A DNA stretch of 64,000 bases, taken from positions 193,971-257,970 of the forward strand of contig CP075367.1 in the NCBI GenBank assembly GCA_019454165.1, in the 5' to 3' direction. The notes below the pieces were generated by a model. It did not search any database. It was given only the letters and a program-made list of their open reading frames with translations, and was not told where the DNA came from. Each line of letters opens with the position of its first letter. Position 1 is the first letter of the stretch. The DNA is from Anaerolineales bacterium. GTDB lineage: Bacteria; Chloroflexota; Anaerolineae; Anaerolineales; UBA11579. Below, one piece after another: positions 32,493-40,751 of the stretch. The translations under genes and the position numbers were made by a program.

Positions 32493-33361
32493 TAGGTATC
32501 CAGCCTTGACAGGAGGGTGCGGGCAAAGTGCTGTGCCGAGCCCGGGTGATAGTCCAGGAACAGATTGGGTTCGATCAGTTCAAGCTCCATGAGATAGAAA
32601 GCGCCATCCCGCAGAATACCATCTACACGTGCGTAGGCGAGTGGCTGATCGAGCAGCTTGCTAACCGTTTGCAGTATGTGTGCGGCCTGGGCGATCAGTT
32701 CGGGCGCGGGCTCGACGACCTCCGTGCTGGCGCCATACCCCATCTGGGTGCGGAAATCACCGTGCTTGGGAGTCTTGAGTACGGTATGGCTATATTCATC
32801 CCCGAAGAAGAGTAGCGAGTATTCGCCGACCGTTTGCACTTCAGGCATGAACTCTTGCACCACCGCATCGCCGAGGGCGAGGACCTCCGGCTGGTGGGCG
32901 TTCCACTGGGCTTCGTCTTCGATGATGTAGGTATGGTACGAGTCGGCCGAGACCAGCGGCTTCAGCGCGGCCTGAGCCCAGCCGCGCTGCTGCACGGCAG
33001 CGTACGGCTGTGGCTGGCCGTGGGCCAGCCACAGCGAGGGCACGATGTGGATGCCAGCAGCTTCCAGCTCGGCCAGGTAGCGCTTGTGCATGTTCCAGCG
33101 CAGGACCGGGATGGGGTTCCACACCGGCACGCCGACCGCCTGCAAGGCGTCCAGCCAGGCGCCGAACTCGGCGGCGCGGGTGTGATAGTCCCAGGTGGAG
33201 CGGATGACTACGGCGCGGTACTGCGCCCAGTCCACGGCCGCATCCCAGATGACGGGCACAATCTCAACACCGAGCCCGCGCAGCGCAGCTTGGGCCAACT
33301 GGTCGCTCGGTGTGAGCTGTGGCCACTCGGCATCTGTGGCGAAGGCGATGGGTTTGGCCAT
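32492..33361 (-). CDS. ATP-grasp family ligase
   Basis: The 289-residue protein has an N-terminal pre-ATP-grasp domain starting AFATDAEW with VVIRSTWDYH (about 50-60), and the ATP-grasp core. The core has LKPLVSADSYHTY, the VVQEFMPEV phosphate-loop segment and the metal site YLMELELIEPNLFL near residue 262. Relatives are RimK-like ligases, including the cyclising enzyme DcsG, which join a carboxylate to an amine using ATP. The substrate here is unknown. It sits inside the CoA operon with one-base overlaps at both ends between coaX and coaBC, so a link to CoA or pantothenate chemistry is suggested but not shown. Confidence 0.82.
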   Translation of the reverse strand: MAKPIAFATDAEWPQLTPSDQLAQAALRGLGVEIVPVIWDAAVDWAQYRAVVIRSTWDYHTRAAEFGAWLDALQAVGVPVWNPIPVLRWNMHKRYLAELEAAGIHIVPSLWLAHGQPQPYAAVQQRGWAQAALKPLVSADSYHTYIIEDEAQWNAHQPEVLALGDAVVQEFMPEVQTVGEYSLLFFGDEYSHTVLKTPKHGDFRTQMGYGASTEVVEPAPELIAQAAHILQTVSKLLDQPLAYARVDGILRDGAFYLMELELIEPNLFLDYHPGSAQHFARTLLSRLDT

Positions 33362-34125
33362 TATTGATTCAGCCCCCAGATGATGCGCAAGCCATCCAGC
33401 GTGAGCCAGGGGGCGATGATCTCGATGACATCGGTCTCTTTGGCAATGATCTCGGCCAGGCCGCCGGTGCCGATGACTTTCATCTCGGGGCCGAGTTCGG
33501 CGCGGAAGCGCGCCACCAACCCTTCCACCAGGCCAACGTAACCGAACAGCAGGCCGGACTGCATGGCATGGGTGGTGTTGCGGCCGATGGGGCCGGGCGG
33601 GCGCTGCAGATCGACGCGGGAGAGCTTGGCGGCACGCGAGAACAGCGCCTCGGCGGCGATGCCAATGCCGGGCGCGATGGCTCCGCCCAGGTATTCGCCG
33701 CTGGCAGTGATGGCGTCAAAGGTCGTGCCGGTGCCAAAGTCCACCACGCAGGCCGGGCCGCCGTACAGGTGCTGTACGGCGGCGGCATCCACGATGCGGT
33801 CAGCGCCCACGGTGCGCGGATCCTCGTAGAGGACGCGCACGCCGGTCTTCACACCCGCATCGACCACGAGCGGGTCTTTTTGCAGATACACACGGCAGGC
33901 TTCGACGATCTTGCCGGTGAGCGGCGGCACGACCGAGGCCATGCAGATGCCGGTGAGCTGGCTAATGGGGATGCCGGCGTGCTGGAACATGCCGATGAAC
34001 TGCAAACCATACTCATCTGGCATGCTGCTGTGGTTGGTAGCCACGCGCCAGCGCGGGCCGAGGGTATCGCCATCGTACAAGCCTAAGGTTACGTTGGTAT
34101 TGCCAATATCTACGGCGAGCAGCAT
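33361..34125 (-). CDS. coaX: Type III pantothenate kinase
   Basis: It phosphorylates pantothenate, the first committed step to CoA, and belongs to the ASKHA fold; this type is not feedback-inhibited by CoA. The 254 residues include the phosphate loop DIGNTNVTLGLY (about 5-16), GADRIVDAAA, DFGTGTTFDAI and the PGIGIAAEALF segment, all family hallmarks. It lies 13 bases after panC and overlaps the ATP-grasp gene by one base. No type I (coaA) kinase is in the window. Confidence 0.96.
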   Translation of the reverse strand: MLLAVDIGNTNVTLGLYDGDTLGPRWRVATNHSSMPDEYGLQFIGMFQHAGIPISQLTGICMASVVPPLTGKIVEACRVYLQKDPLVVDAGVKTGVRVLYEDPRTVGADRIVDAAAVQHLYGGPACVVDFGTGTTFDAITASGEYLGGAIAPGIGIAAEALFSRAAKLSRVDLQRPPGPIGRNTTHAMQSGLLFGYVGLVEGLVARFRAELGPEMKVIGTGGLAEIIAKETDVIEIIAPWLTLDGLRIIWGLNQ

Positions 34126-34138
34126 GGAATTTGCCTTT

Positions 34139-34972
34139 CTAGTCCAGAATTACGTTGTCGATGAGGCGGGTTTTGCCAAAATAGACCGCCAGCGAGAGCA
34201 GCGCGCCTTCGGTGATGGTGTCGAGCTCCTGCAAGGTGAGCGGATGGGCGCAGGATACGTATTGAACACGAGCCAGTGGCTCGTGTTCAATGGTGCGCTG
34301 CATCAGCGAGCGCAGCGGCGCGGCCCTGCGCTCGCCGGCGGCGTAGGCCGCCTGGGCAGCCTGCAGGGCGCGGTACAGCACCGGCGCGGCGGCGCGCTCG
34401 GCTTCGTTTAGGTACTTGTTGCGGCTGGAGAGCGCCAGGCCGTCGGCCTCGCGCTGGGTGGGGCCGACGACGATCTCGAGGGGGAAGTTAAGGTCGAGCA
34501 CCATGCGCTGGATCACGGCGACCTGCTGGGCATCTTTCTGGCCGAAGTAGGCTTTGTGCGGCGTGACGGCGTTGAATAGCTTGGCCACCACAGTGGCGAC
34601 GCCGCGGAAATGGCCGGGGCGCATGCCGCCTTCCAGCGGCTGGGTGATGGTTTCGAGGTCGACCCAGGTTTGGAAGCCGGGCGGATACATCACCTCTGGC
34701 GTGGGCAGCCAGACGAGATCGACCCCGGCGTCTTCCAGCATTTGCAAGTCACGCGGGATGTCACGCGGGTAAGCGGAGAGGTCTTCGTTAGGCCCGAACT
34801 GAGCGGGGTTGACGAAGATGCTGACCACGACCGCCCCGCATTGCTGCTTGGCGAGCTGCACCAGCGAGATGTGGCCAGCATGCAAATAGCCCATCGTAGG
34901 CACAAAGCCAACTGTGCCATCAAGCGCAGCGCGGGCAGCGCGCAACTCGGCCAGAGTGGTGACGGTCTTCAT
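34139..34972 (-). CDS. panC: Pantothenate synthetase
   Basis: It condenses pantoate with beta-alanine at the cost of ATP. The 277 residues carry the nucleotide-binding HxGH site in FVPTMGYLHAGHISLV (about 24-39) and GQKDAQQVAVIQRM. The KMSKS-like loop is SSRNKYLN, and VSIFVNPAQFGPNEDL contacts pantoate. The gene overlaps panE by four bases and lies 13 bases before coaX. The beta-alanine-making panD is not in the window. Confidence 0.97.
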   Translation of the reverse strand: MKTVTTLAELRAARAALDGTVGFVPTMGYLHAGHISLVQLAKQQCGAVVVSIFVNPAQFGPNEDLSAYPRDIPRDLQMLEDAGVDLVWLPTPEVMYPPGFQTWVDLETITQPLEGGMRPGHFRGVATVVAKLFNAVTPHKAYFGQKDAQQVAVIQRMVLDLNFPLEIVVGPTQREADGLALSSRNKYLNEAERAAAPVLYRALQAAQAAYAAGERRAAPLRSLMQRTIEHEPLARVQYVSCAHPLTLQELDTITEGALLSLAVYFGKTRLIDNVILD

Positions 34973-35865
34973 GCGGGCCTCAGGGCTTGCACCAGTTTCC
35001 AGATGGTCTCGGTGGCCGGCGTGGGTACACCGGCTTGCTGGCCGGCGCGCACGATGGCCCCGCTAATGGCGTCGATCTCAGTGATGGCGCCGCGCTGCGC
35101 ATCCTGGAACATGGAGGAGTGGTTGGCGGCGGTGCGCCGGGCAACATCCTGCGCGGCGGCGACCGGGTCTGCAAAAGTAAGTGGAACGCCGAGGGCGGCG
35201 GCCACGGCGGCCGCCTCAGTGGCCAGCTGGGCGCTCAGCTCGGCCGCGGCCGGGCGGGTGAGCAGCTCGCCGTTGGGCACGGCCAGCAGCGCGGTGAGCG
35301 GGTTGATGGCGGCGTTGATGATCAGCTTGCTCCACTGCAACGAGGCTACGTCTTGCCCGGTGTTGACCTGGAAGCCGGCCGCGGTGAACAACGCGGCAAA
35401 CTCGGCTTGCGCGGCGTGCGCACCGAGCGAGATGACCCCATCGCCGCCCCAGCGCACCACGCCGGGGCCGGTCATGGTGGCCCCGGTGGTGATGACGCCA
35501 ACAGCTACGCGCTCCGCGCCGAGGGCGTGCTCCAGCGTTTCCTGATTGCCCAGGCCGTTTTGCAGGGTCAGGGCAACGCCGTCAGGCGCCAGGCAGGCGG
35601 CCAACTGCTGGGCAGCGCGCGACGTCTGCCAGGCCTTGACCAGCACCAGCGCCCGACGCGCCCCGGCGAAATCTTGCGGGTCGCTACCAGCCTGCACAGG
35701 ATATGTGGTGCGCGTGCCATCTACTTCCAGCGTGACGCCGGAACTTTGCAGAGCGCGCAACCCTTCAGGCCAGCTGGCGAGCATATTGATCTGCTCGCCG
35801 ATGGCGGCCAGGCGGGCGGCGAACAAGCAAGCCAGTGCGCCGCTGCCGACGATGAGCACGGACAC
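34969..35865 (-). CDS. panE: 2-dehydropantoate 2-reductase
   Basis: It reduces ketopantoate to pantoate with NADPH. The 298 residues show an N-terminal Rossmann motif (LIVGSGALACLFAARLAA), in which Ala replaces the usual third Gly. LVKAWQT follows, and then the catalytic lysine region LQWSKLIINAAINPLTAL (Lys about 175), with a C-terminal all-helical domain. It follows panB with a one-base overlap and precedes panC with a four-base overlap. Ketopantoate from PanB is therefore handled by the next enzyme made. Confidence 0.93.
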   Translation of the reverse strand: MSVLIVGSGALACLFAARLAAIGEQINMLASWPEGLRALQSSGVTLEVDGTRTTYPVQAGSDPQDFAGARRALVLVKAWQTSRAAQQLAACLAPDGVALTLQNGLGNQETLEHALGAERVAVGVITTGATMTGPGVVRWGGDGVISLGAHAAQAEFAALFTAAGFQVNTGQDVASLQWSKLIINAAINPLTALLAVPNGELLTRPAAAELSAQLATEAAAVAAALGVPLTFADPVAAAQDVARRTAANHSSMFQDAQRGAITEIDAISGAIVRAGQQAGVPTPATETIWKLVQALRPA

Positions 35866-36749
35866 TACTCGCCCAGCTCCTTGAGCAGCGCATCCCAGGC
35901 TTCGTCCTTGATGGCGACGCTGTGCTCATCCGTGGGGAAACTGCGCGCCTGCACATCCTGGATATAGACGCCAAAGGCATCCACCATGGTGGTGTGCAGG
36001 TCAGCATACTTTTTGACGAATTTGGGGGTGAAGCGATCGAAGAGACCCAGCAGGTCATGCGTGACGAGCACCTGGCCGTCACAACCCACGCCGGCGCCGA
36101 TGCCGATGGTGGGGATGCTGAGCTTCCTGGATATCCATTCAGCCAGGCGGTCTGGGACGGACTCAAGCACCACGCTGAAGGCACCGGCCTCCTGCAGGGC
36201 GAGAGCGTCCTCGATCAGCTTGCGGGCGGCGGACTTGGTGCGGGCCTGCGGGCGAAAGCCGCCGAGCGTGTTCACGCTCTGCGGCGTGAGGCCCAGGTGG
36301 CCCATGACGGGGATGCCAGCGGCCACGATCTGGCGCACGGATTCGGCCCGCTCCTGGCCGCCCTCCAGCTTGACGGCGTCCATGCCCGCTTCCTGTAGGA
36401 AGCGGCCGGCGTTGGCCACGGCTTGCTGCACGGAGACCTGGTAGGACATGAAGGGTAGATCGCCGATCAGCATGGGGGTCTGGGCGCCGCGCGCCACCGC
36501 TTTGCAGTGGTGGAGCATATCTTCCATGGTGACGGGCAGCGTATTGGGGTAGCCCAGCACGACCATGCCCAGCGAATCGCCCACCAAGATGGCATCCACG
36601 CCGGCGCGCTCCTGAGCCAGGGCGGTCGGGTAGTCATAGGCGGTGAGCATGGTGATGGGCTGGCCGTCTTTCTTCATTTGCCTGAAGGTGCGCGTGGTGA
36701 CTTTGGGGCGGGCGGCCGGGCTGGCTGCCTTGGGCGCTTCTGTTGACAT
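35865..36749 (-). CDS. panB: 3-methyl-2-oxobutanoate hydroxymethyltransferase
   Basis: It adds a hydroxymethyl group from 5,10-methylenetetrahydrofolate to ketoisovalerate, the first step of pantothenate synthesis. The 294 residues have the TIM-barrel signatures MLTAYDYPTA, VGDSLGMVVLGY, GGQERAESV, GHLGLTPQSV and TIGIGAGVGCDGQVLV. I chose the ATG at 36749 because GGAGG stands four bases before it; an in-frame start at 36779 would begin inside the leader. It opens the operon panB-panE-panC-coaX-ATP-grasp-coaBC. A leader with an attenuator precedes it. Confidence 0.96.
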   Translation of the reverse strand: MSTEAPKAASPAARPKVTTRTFRQMKKDGQPITMLTAYDYPTALAQERAGVDAILVGDSLGMVVLGYPNTLPVTMEDMLHHCKAVARGAQTPMLIGDLPFMSYQVSVQQAVANAGRFLQEAGMDAVKLEGGQERAESVRQIVAAGIPVMGHLGLTPQSVNTLGGFRPQARTKSAARKLIEDALALQEAGAFSVVLESVPDRLAEWISRKLSIPTIGIGAGVGCDGQVLVTHDLLGLFDRFTPKFVKKYADLHTTMVDAFGVYIQDVQARSFPTDEHSVAIKDEAWDALLKELGE

Positions 36750-36880
36750 CAAACCTCCGCACATAGGGCTGGGGGACAAAAAAAAGCCGCCCCAGCTTGA
36801 AAGGCGGCATGCGCAGCTTTGCTATTGAGGGAACTGCACGCTACCGTCTCGGCCCCGAAAGGGGTCCAAGCAGTGGGTTA
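36750..36880 (-). promoter_or_regulatory. panB leader RNA, candidate pan-type or other cis-regulatory element
   Basis: A ~125-base leader on the minus strand holds a hairpin with arms GGACCCC/GGGGCC and loop TTTC (36851-36867), enclosed by ACTGC/GCAGT. A purine-rich internal side (GAGACGGTAGCG) follows, and then a terminator at 36778-36810. An upstream structured RNA plus a terminator before a pantothenate operon fits a regulatory leader; the described pan RNA motif is one possibility, but I cannot match its consensus from memory. Confidence 0.5.
36778..36810 (-). terminator. Transcription attenuator before panB
   Basis: On the minus strand GCCGCC pairs with GGCGGC around an 11-base loop and is followed by eight T. 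It lies between the promoter and the panB ribosome-binding site, so it must be bypassed for the CoA operon to be expressed. Confidence 0.8.
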
Positions 36881-36881
36881 A

Positions 36882-36887
36882 ATTATA
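36882..36887 (-). promoter_or_regulatory. -10 box of the panB operon
   Basis: Perfect TATAAT on the minus strand. No good -35 box is visible at 16-18 bases. The start would be near 36875, giving a leader of about 125 bases. Confidence 0.55.
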
Positions 36888-36918
36888 GCGCGGCGTACGC
36901 CAGGGGCTTGTGGCTCGT

Positions 36919-36924
36919 TATAAT
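36919..36924 (+). promoter_or_regulatory. -10 box of the ytxH-like gene
   Basis: Perfect TATAAT, 29 bases before the ATG at 36953, on the plus strand. It is divergent from the panB -10 box 32 bases away. The -35 region is weak. Confidence 0.55.
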
Positions 36925-36952
36925 TTACGCAAGCGAACAAGGAGAAACGACA

Positions 36953-37189
36953 ATGAGGCAATTCTTTGCTTTTCTATTGGGTGTAGTCAGCGGGGCGCTG
37001 ATCGGCAGCAGCATCGCCATCCTGGCCGCCCCCAGCTCCGGCGAGGATTTGCGCAGCGAGCTGCGCAACCGCTGGAACCGGGTGCGGGATGAGCTGAGCG
37101 AGGCGGCCGGCGAGCGCCGCTACGAGCTGGAGCGCCAGCTGAGCAGTATGCGCAACCCAGTGCGCGAGATCCCGCTGGAAGACCGTTAG
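36953..37189 (+). CDS. YtxH-like small membrane protein
   Basis: The 78 residues start with one hydrophobic segment containing GVVSGALIGSSIAILAAPSSG, the YtxH-domain pattern. A charged amphipathic helix (RSELRNRWNRVRDELSEAAGERR) follows and probably forms a coiled coil in the cytoplasm. YtxH-like proteins are linked to general stress in Bacillus, but their activity is unknown. The start at 36953 is fixed by AAGGAG nine bases upstream; the longer frame to 36797 overlaps the panB leader. It is a single gene between divergent promoters and a terminator. Confidence 0.85.
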   Translation: MRQFFAFLLGVVSGALIGSSIAILAAPSSGEDLRSELRNRWNRVRDELSEAAGERRYELERQLSSMRNPVREIPLEDR

Positions 37190-37201
37190 TCTGCTAGTCA
37201 T

Positions 37202-37238
37202 AAAAAAAAGAGCGGCCTGATGGCCGCTCTTTTTTTAT
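37202..37238. terminator. Bidirectional terminator at the end of the glycan cluster
   Basis: An 11-bp stem AAAGAGCGGCC/GGCCGCTCTTT with loop TGAT has A run left and T run right. It stops the ytxH-like gene and the large minus-strand glycan operon that ends at 37250. Confidence 0.92.
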
Positions 37239-37249
37239 TGGCTAGCTGC

Positions 37250-39247
37250 TTATTCGCCGAACCAGAAGCGGTAGGCGGCGGTCTGGCGGGTGAAGCGCGT
37301 AGCGCCCATCACCACCAGGGTTACCTCGTCGTCACCCTGCAGATCGATCTGCAGCTGGTTATTGGCGGGCATGTCGAGGATCTCGACCGTGGTGGTTGCG
37401 CCGTGGCGGATCAGCGCCAGGCGGAAATTCTGCGGCAGCGCGTTCTCGATGCGGGCAAAGCCGGCCGCTTCCCAGCCGCCACTGCCGCTCTCGAAGTCTT
37501 CGAAGTAGTTGATGGCCGGGATGGCAATGTCATCCACCATGAATCCTTCGCCGTTCACAGCCGCGTCGGTGATGTACTCAAAACGCAGCAGCACTTGCTG
37601 CCCGGCGTAGGCGGAGATGTCCACGCTCTCTTTGATCCAGGAGCCGGGCTCGGCCCCGCCGGAGAAGCCGGTGTAGCCCCAGCCATAGTTGCCGCCGGTG
37701 GGGTTGGTGCCGGTGCCGTTGGGCGCCTGCAGGAAGTCCCAGGTCACGCCGCCGTTGGTGGAGGCGAGCACATAGCCGTAGTCCCAGTCTTCTTCGATGT
37801 TGTACCAGATGTAGTAGTCGAGGCTGACCGAACCGCTGACCTCGCGCAGGTCGAACTCACGCGTCAGGGTCATATCCGACTCATCGCCCTTGTTGGACCA
37901 GAAGGCGTAGCGGCCGGAGTAGGCGTCCTGCGGGATCAGCTGGGTGCTGTTGGAGCCCTCAAAGTTCAGGGTGGTACCGGGGCAGGTGATGTTGATGTAA
38001 TCCACACCGTACTGATTGACGTCACGCGTTTGCGGAGTGTTGGTGCAGCTGGAAGCATATTCGGTGACGTGGGTGCGCACGTATACGTCATCACCATACT
38101 GCGGGTAGTGGTAACGGCCATCGGCCACACTGCCATCGCCGAGGTAATTGGTGATCATCCAGTCGAGCACTACATCATCCGCCAGGATCTGCTCGCCGGT
38201 GAGGTTGTCGGTGGCGTTCTCGAGCAGCAACACATTGTCGATCGAGTCGAGCCCGTTGGCGGGGTCAGCTACCAGCGCCTGAGTGGCTTCGTTGCCGAAG
38301 CGTTCCAGGAAGTAGGTGACGAAGGAGAAAGCCGCGCCGTAGTAGGGCGTGGTGTAGTCGTGATTGGGCCAGTCATTCAGCTGGTGGTCAGGGTTGGATG
38401 CATACTGCTGGATGAAACCGGTATGCACATAGCCGTTGAGCAGGGTGGCGAGCTCAGACAGGCCTTCGTTGAGCCAGCTGGTCTCGTTGCGGTCCGTGTT
38501 CCAGTGGATCATGTGCTGGTATTCGTGCGCCAGCACGCCGTAGGTGTACTCGTCATCCAGTGGGCTGTTGCCGGCGTTGATGAGGAACATCTCGTGGGCG
38601 TTGGAGTCCGGGCGGGCGATGGGATGGATCTCATCCGCAGACGAGAAGTAGCCGGCTACATTGAAGCCCATGCCGGTGGTATAGAGGATGTAGATGTGCG
38701 GGTCGTTATCGATGCCGGGTGACCACTCGCTGCCGAAGAAGTTGCGATTGATGGGGTACATCTCGTTCTCGAACGCACGCGAGAGGCGCTCCAGGTCACC
38801 CTGGTTAAAGTTCACGCCATTCTCGATCCAAAAGTAGACGATCTCGCCGGCATAGCGCAGGGTGGCGTTGCGCAGGGAGGTCTCATTGGTGTCGCTGTTG
38901 GTTACGTAGAAGCTCTTCTGGTCACCGACACGATAGGGGCCGGCGTACGGCACTGTTTCGGGAATATTGAGGATGCCTTGCAGACGGCCGGCAATATCGG
39001 CCGGGTTGTTCTCCGGCACGATGGTCTGCTCAAGCACGCGCAGGGTTTCATCGGAGGCCGGATCGCTGTTGATGGTCACGTTAGGCGTTGGGGATTGGGT
39101 ATTTGGCCCGGTGTAGGTGGCCGGCAGATCCAATTCGTTCTCCCAGAGCCATACAAAGCCAAGGCCGCCGACGGCTGCGCACACAATGCAGGCGATCAGC
39201 AGGCCGACCAGGACAATTCCCAGAATGAGTAGGGTACGTTTATTCAT
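37250..39247 (-). CDS. Membrane-anchored zinc metalloprotease (HExxH, gluzincin-like)
   Basis: The 665 residues start with an N-terminal membrane segment (about 5-33), after which the chain is outside the cell. The catalytic domain (about 110-400) contains HEYQH near residue 239 and WLNEGLSELA about 20 residues later, giving the third zinc ligand Glu. This is the pattern of M30-like and immune-inhibitor-A-like peptidases. A beta-sandwich region follows (about 430-580, with VSLDYYIWYNIEEDW and GFMVDDIAI), like MAM/carbohydrate-binding domains, and a final beta domain. It is the last gene of the glycan operon and overlaps the ligase gene by eight bases. It may process surface proteins. Confidence 0.82.
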   Translation of the reverse strand: MNKRTLLILGIVLVGLLIACIVCAAVGGLGFVWLWENELDLPATYTGPNTQSPTPNVTINSDPASDETLRVLEQTIVPENNPADIAGRLQGILNIPETVPYAGPYRVGDQKSFYVTNSDTNETSLRNATLRYAGEIVYFWIENGVNFNQGDLERLSRAFENEMYPINRNFFGSEWSPGIDNDPHIYILYTTGMGFNVAGYFSSADEIHPIARPDSNAHEMFLINAGNSPLDDEYTYGVLAHEYQHMIHWNTDRNETSWLNEGLSELATLLNGYVHTGFIQQYASNPDHQLNDWPNHDYTTPYYGAAFSFVTYFLERFGNEATQALVADPANGLDSIDNVLLLENATDNLTGEQILADDVVLDWMITNYLGDGSVADGRYHYPQYGDDVYVRTHVTEYASSCTNTPQTRDVNQYGVDYINITCPGTTLNFEGSNSTQLIPQDAYSGRYAFWSNKGDESDMTLTREFDLREVSGSVSLDYYIWYNIEEDWDYGYVLASTNGGVTWDFLQAPNGTGTNPTGGNYGWGYTGFSGGAEPGSWIKESVDISAYAGQQVLLRFEYITDAAVNGEGFMVDDIAIPAINYFEDFESGSGGWEAAGFARIENALPQNFRLALIRHGATTTVEILDMPANNQLQIDLQGDDEVTLVVMGATRFTRQTAAYRFWFGE

Positions 39248-40751
39248 TGAGCCCTTTCAGTGTTTCCGGCTGTTGTGGATAGACCCCAGCCAAGAGGCCG
39301 AATATAACCCACATGATGGGGAAGGTGAATGAATCCTGGGTGAAGTTGCGCAGCAGGGTCGCCACCCAGGCAAACAAACCGGCCACGGCAATAAAACGAT
39401 AGAAACCGTCTTTTGCTATCCACATACGGCGCAGCAAGGCCAGGAAAGAAACGAAGAACACGCTGAAGAACCAAAAGCCGGGCAAGCCGGTCTCGGCAAG
39501 CAGGCGCATGTGCAGATTCTTCACGTTGGGGATGATGTCAGAGTCCGGGCTGAGCTGGCGGGCGATCTCAGGGATGGTGTGCGACCAATCAGGGAATTCA
39601 GGGAACAGGTACAGGCCGCTGGCGCCCAGCCCCACTCCGGTGAGCGGGGCGTGCTCGAAGACTTGGTAGCCGGCCAGGGCATAGGCCAGGCGCGGCCCGG
39701 CGCTGATGTCTACGATGTATTCGACCAGATCGCGCTCGTTGGCGCTGGGTTGCCATAGGCTGGTGATGTATTCGTACCTGGCGAGGAAGCTGCCGGCAGC
39801 CGCCCCCGCCAACAGCACGGCGACGAGCAGGGCCAGACGCAATGCCATGTCGGAGGCCGGGCGGCGCACCGCGCCCTTGGCGGCGCGGCGGCGGGCGGAC
39901 GACGCACGCGCGGAGGGTGCGCGCACGAAGGGTGCACGCCACCAATCCCAAGCGCGTTGCAAGGCAGAGCGGCCAGCGAGCAGGAGTACGAAGCCGGCGC
40001 ATACCAGCGCGATCAACAGGCCACCGCGCGAATACGTGAGCAGCAGCACGGCCAGCGCCAGCACCAGCAGGAGCGGCTCAAGCCAACGCCAGCGGGTCAG
40101 CGAGCTGCGCAGCAGCACCGCGGCGAACAGGAAGGGTATATACAGGCCCACCAACTGGTCAGCCAGCCAGGATGGCTCGTAGGCCAGGCCGCTGACCCGC
40201 AGAGGGAAGAGCGGATGCTCAGAGAAGGCCAGCTGGACCGCATTGGCCCAGTCTGTGCTCACGAAGCCGGTGTGGATGGCGAGGGCCTGAATAAAGCTCC
40301 ACACGATCAGGATCGATAATCCCACATACAGCCAGCGCAATGTGAAATGCACATCAGCCCGGCTGCGGTTCATCCAAAAGGCGGCGAGGTAGAAACCCAG
40401 GCCGATCAGCAACGAGATCCAGCCGCGCAGGATGCGGCCTTCCACCCCCGCGCCGCGCAGCGGCTCAGGCGCGTAGAGGATGGCAATGGCGCTGGCCGCG
40501 GCGGCGAAGAATAGAAAGACCAGCAGCGGGCACAGGTTGATCGGCAGCGGCAAACGGCGCTGTCGCCAATGCAGCCAGAGCAGCACGGGGATCAGCAAGG
40601 CCAGCGGCAGCATGGAGAACGGCTTGATCTGGGCCAGGCCCAGCGGGCCGGGGATATAGCGAAAGGTAGTGATGGGCAAGCCCACCAGCAGCAAGGCCCA
40701 CAGGATAGCCGCGGCGCGCTTCAGGTTGCTGGTGGACAGCAAGGTAGCCAT
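39240..40751 (-). CDS. O-antigen ligase/polymerase family membrane protein
   Basis: The 503 residues have about eleven hydrophobic segments and a large loop of ~90 residues after residue 330. It carries the Wzy_C-type YSRGG motif (about residue 225) and, after the loop, HMRLLAETGLPGFWFF. The family joins polysaccharide units or ligates chains to a carrier at the outer face of the membrane. It stands directly after the Wzz-like gene (no gap) and overlaps the protease gene, so chain length control, polymerisation and processing are made together. I cannot tell ligase from polymerase. Confidence 0.85.
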   Translation of the reverse strand: MATLLSTSNLKRAAAILWALLLVGLPITTFRYIPGPLGLAQIKPFSMLPLALLIPVLLWLHWRQRRLPLPINLCPLLVFLFFAAAASAIAILYAPEPLRGAGVEGRILRGWISLLIGLGFYLAAFWMNRSRADVHFTLRWLYVGLSILIVWSFIQALAIHTGFVSTDWANAVQLAFSEHPLFPLRVSGLAYEPSWLADQLVGLYIPFLFAAVLLRSSLTRWRWLEPLLLVLALAVLLLTYSRGGLLIALVCAGFVLLLAGRSALQRAWDWWRAPFVRAPSARASSARRRAAKGAVRRPASDMALRLALLVAVLLAGAAAGSFLARYEYITSLWQPSANERDLVEYIVDISAGPRLAYALAGYQVFEHAPLTGVGLGASGLYLFPEFPDWSHTIPEIARQLSPDSDIIPNVKNLHMRLLAETGLPGFWFFSVFFVSFLALLRRMWIAKDGFYRFIAVAGLFAWVATLLRNFTQDSFTFPIMWVIFGLLAGVYPQQPETLKGLNE

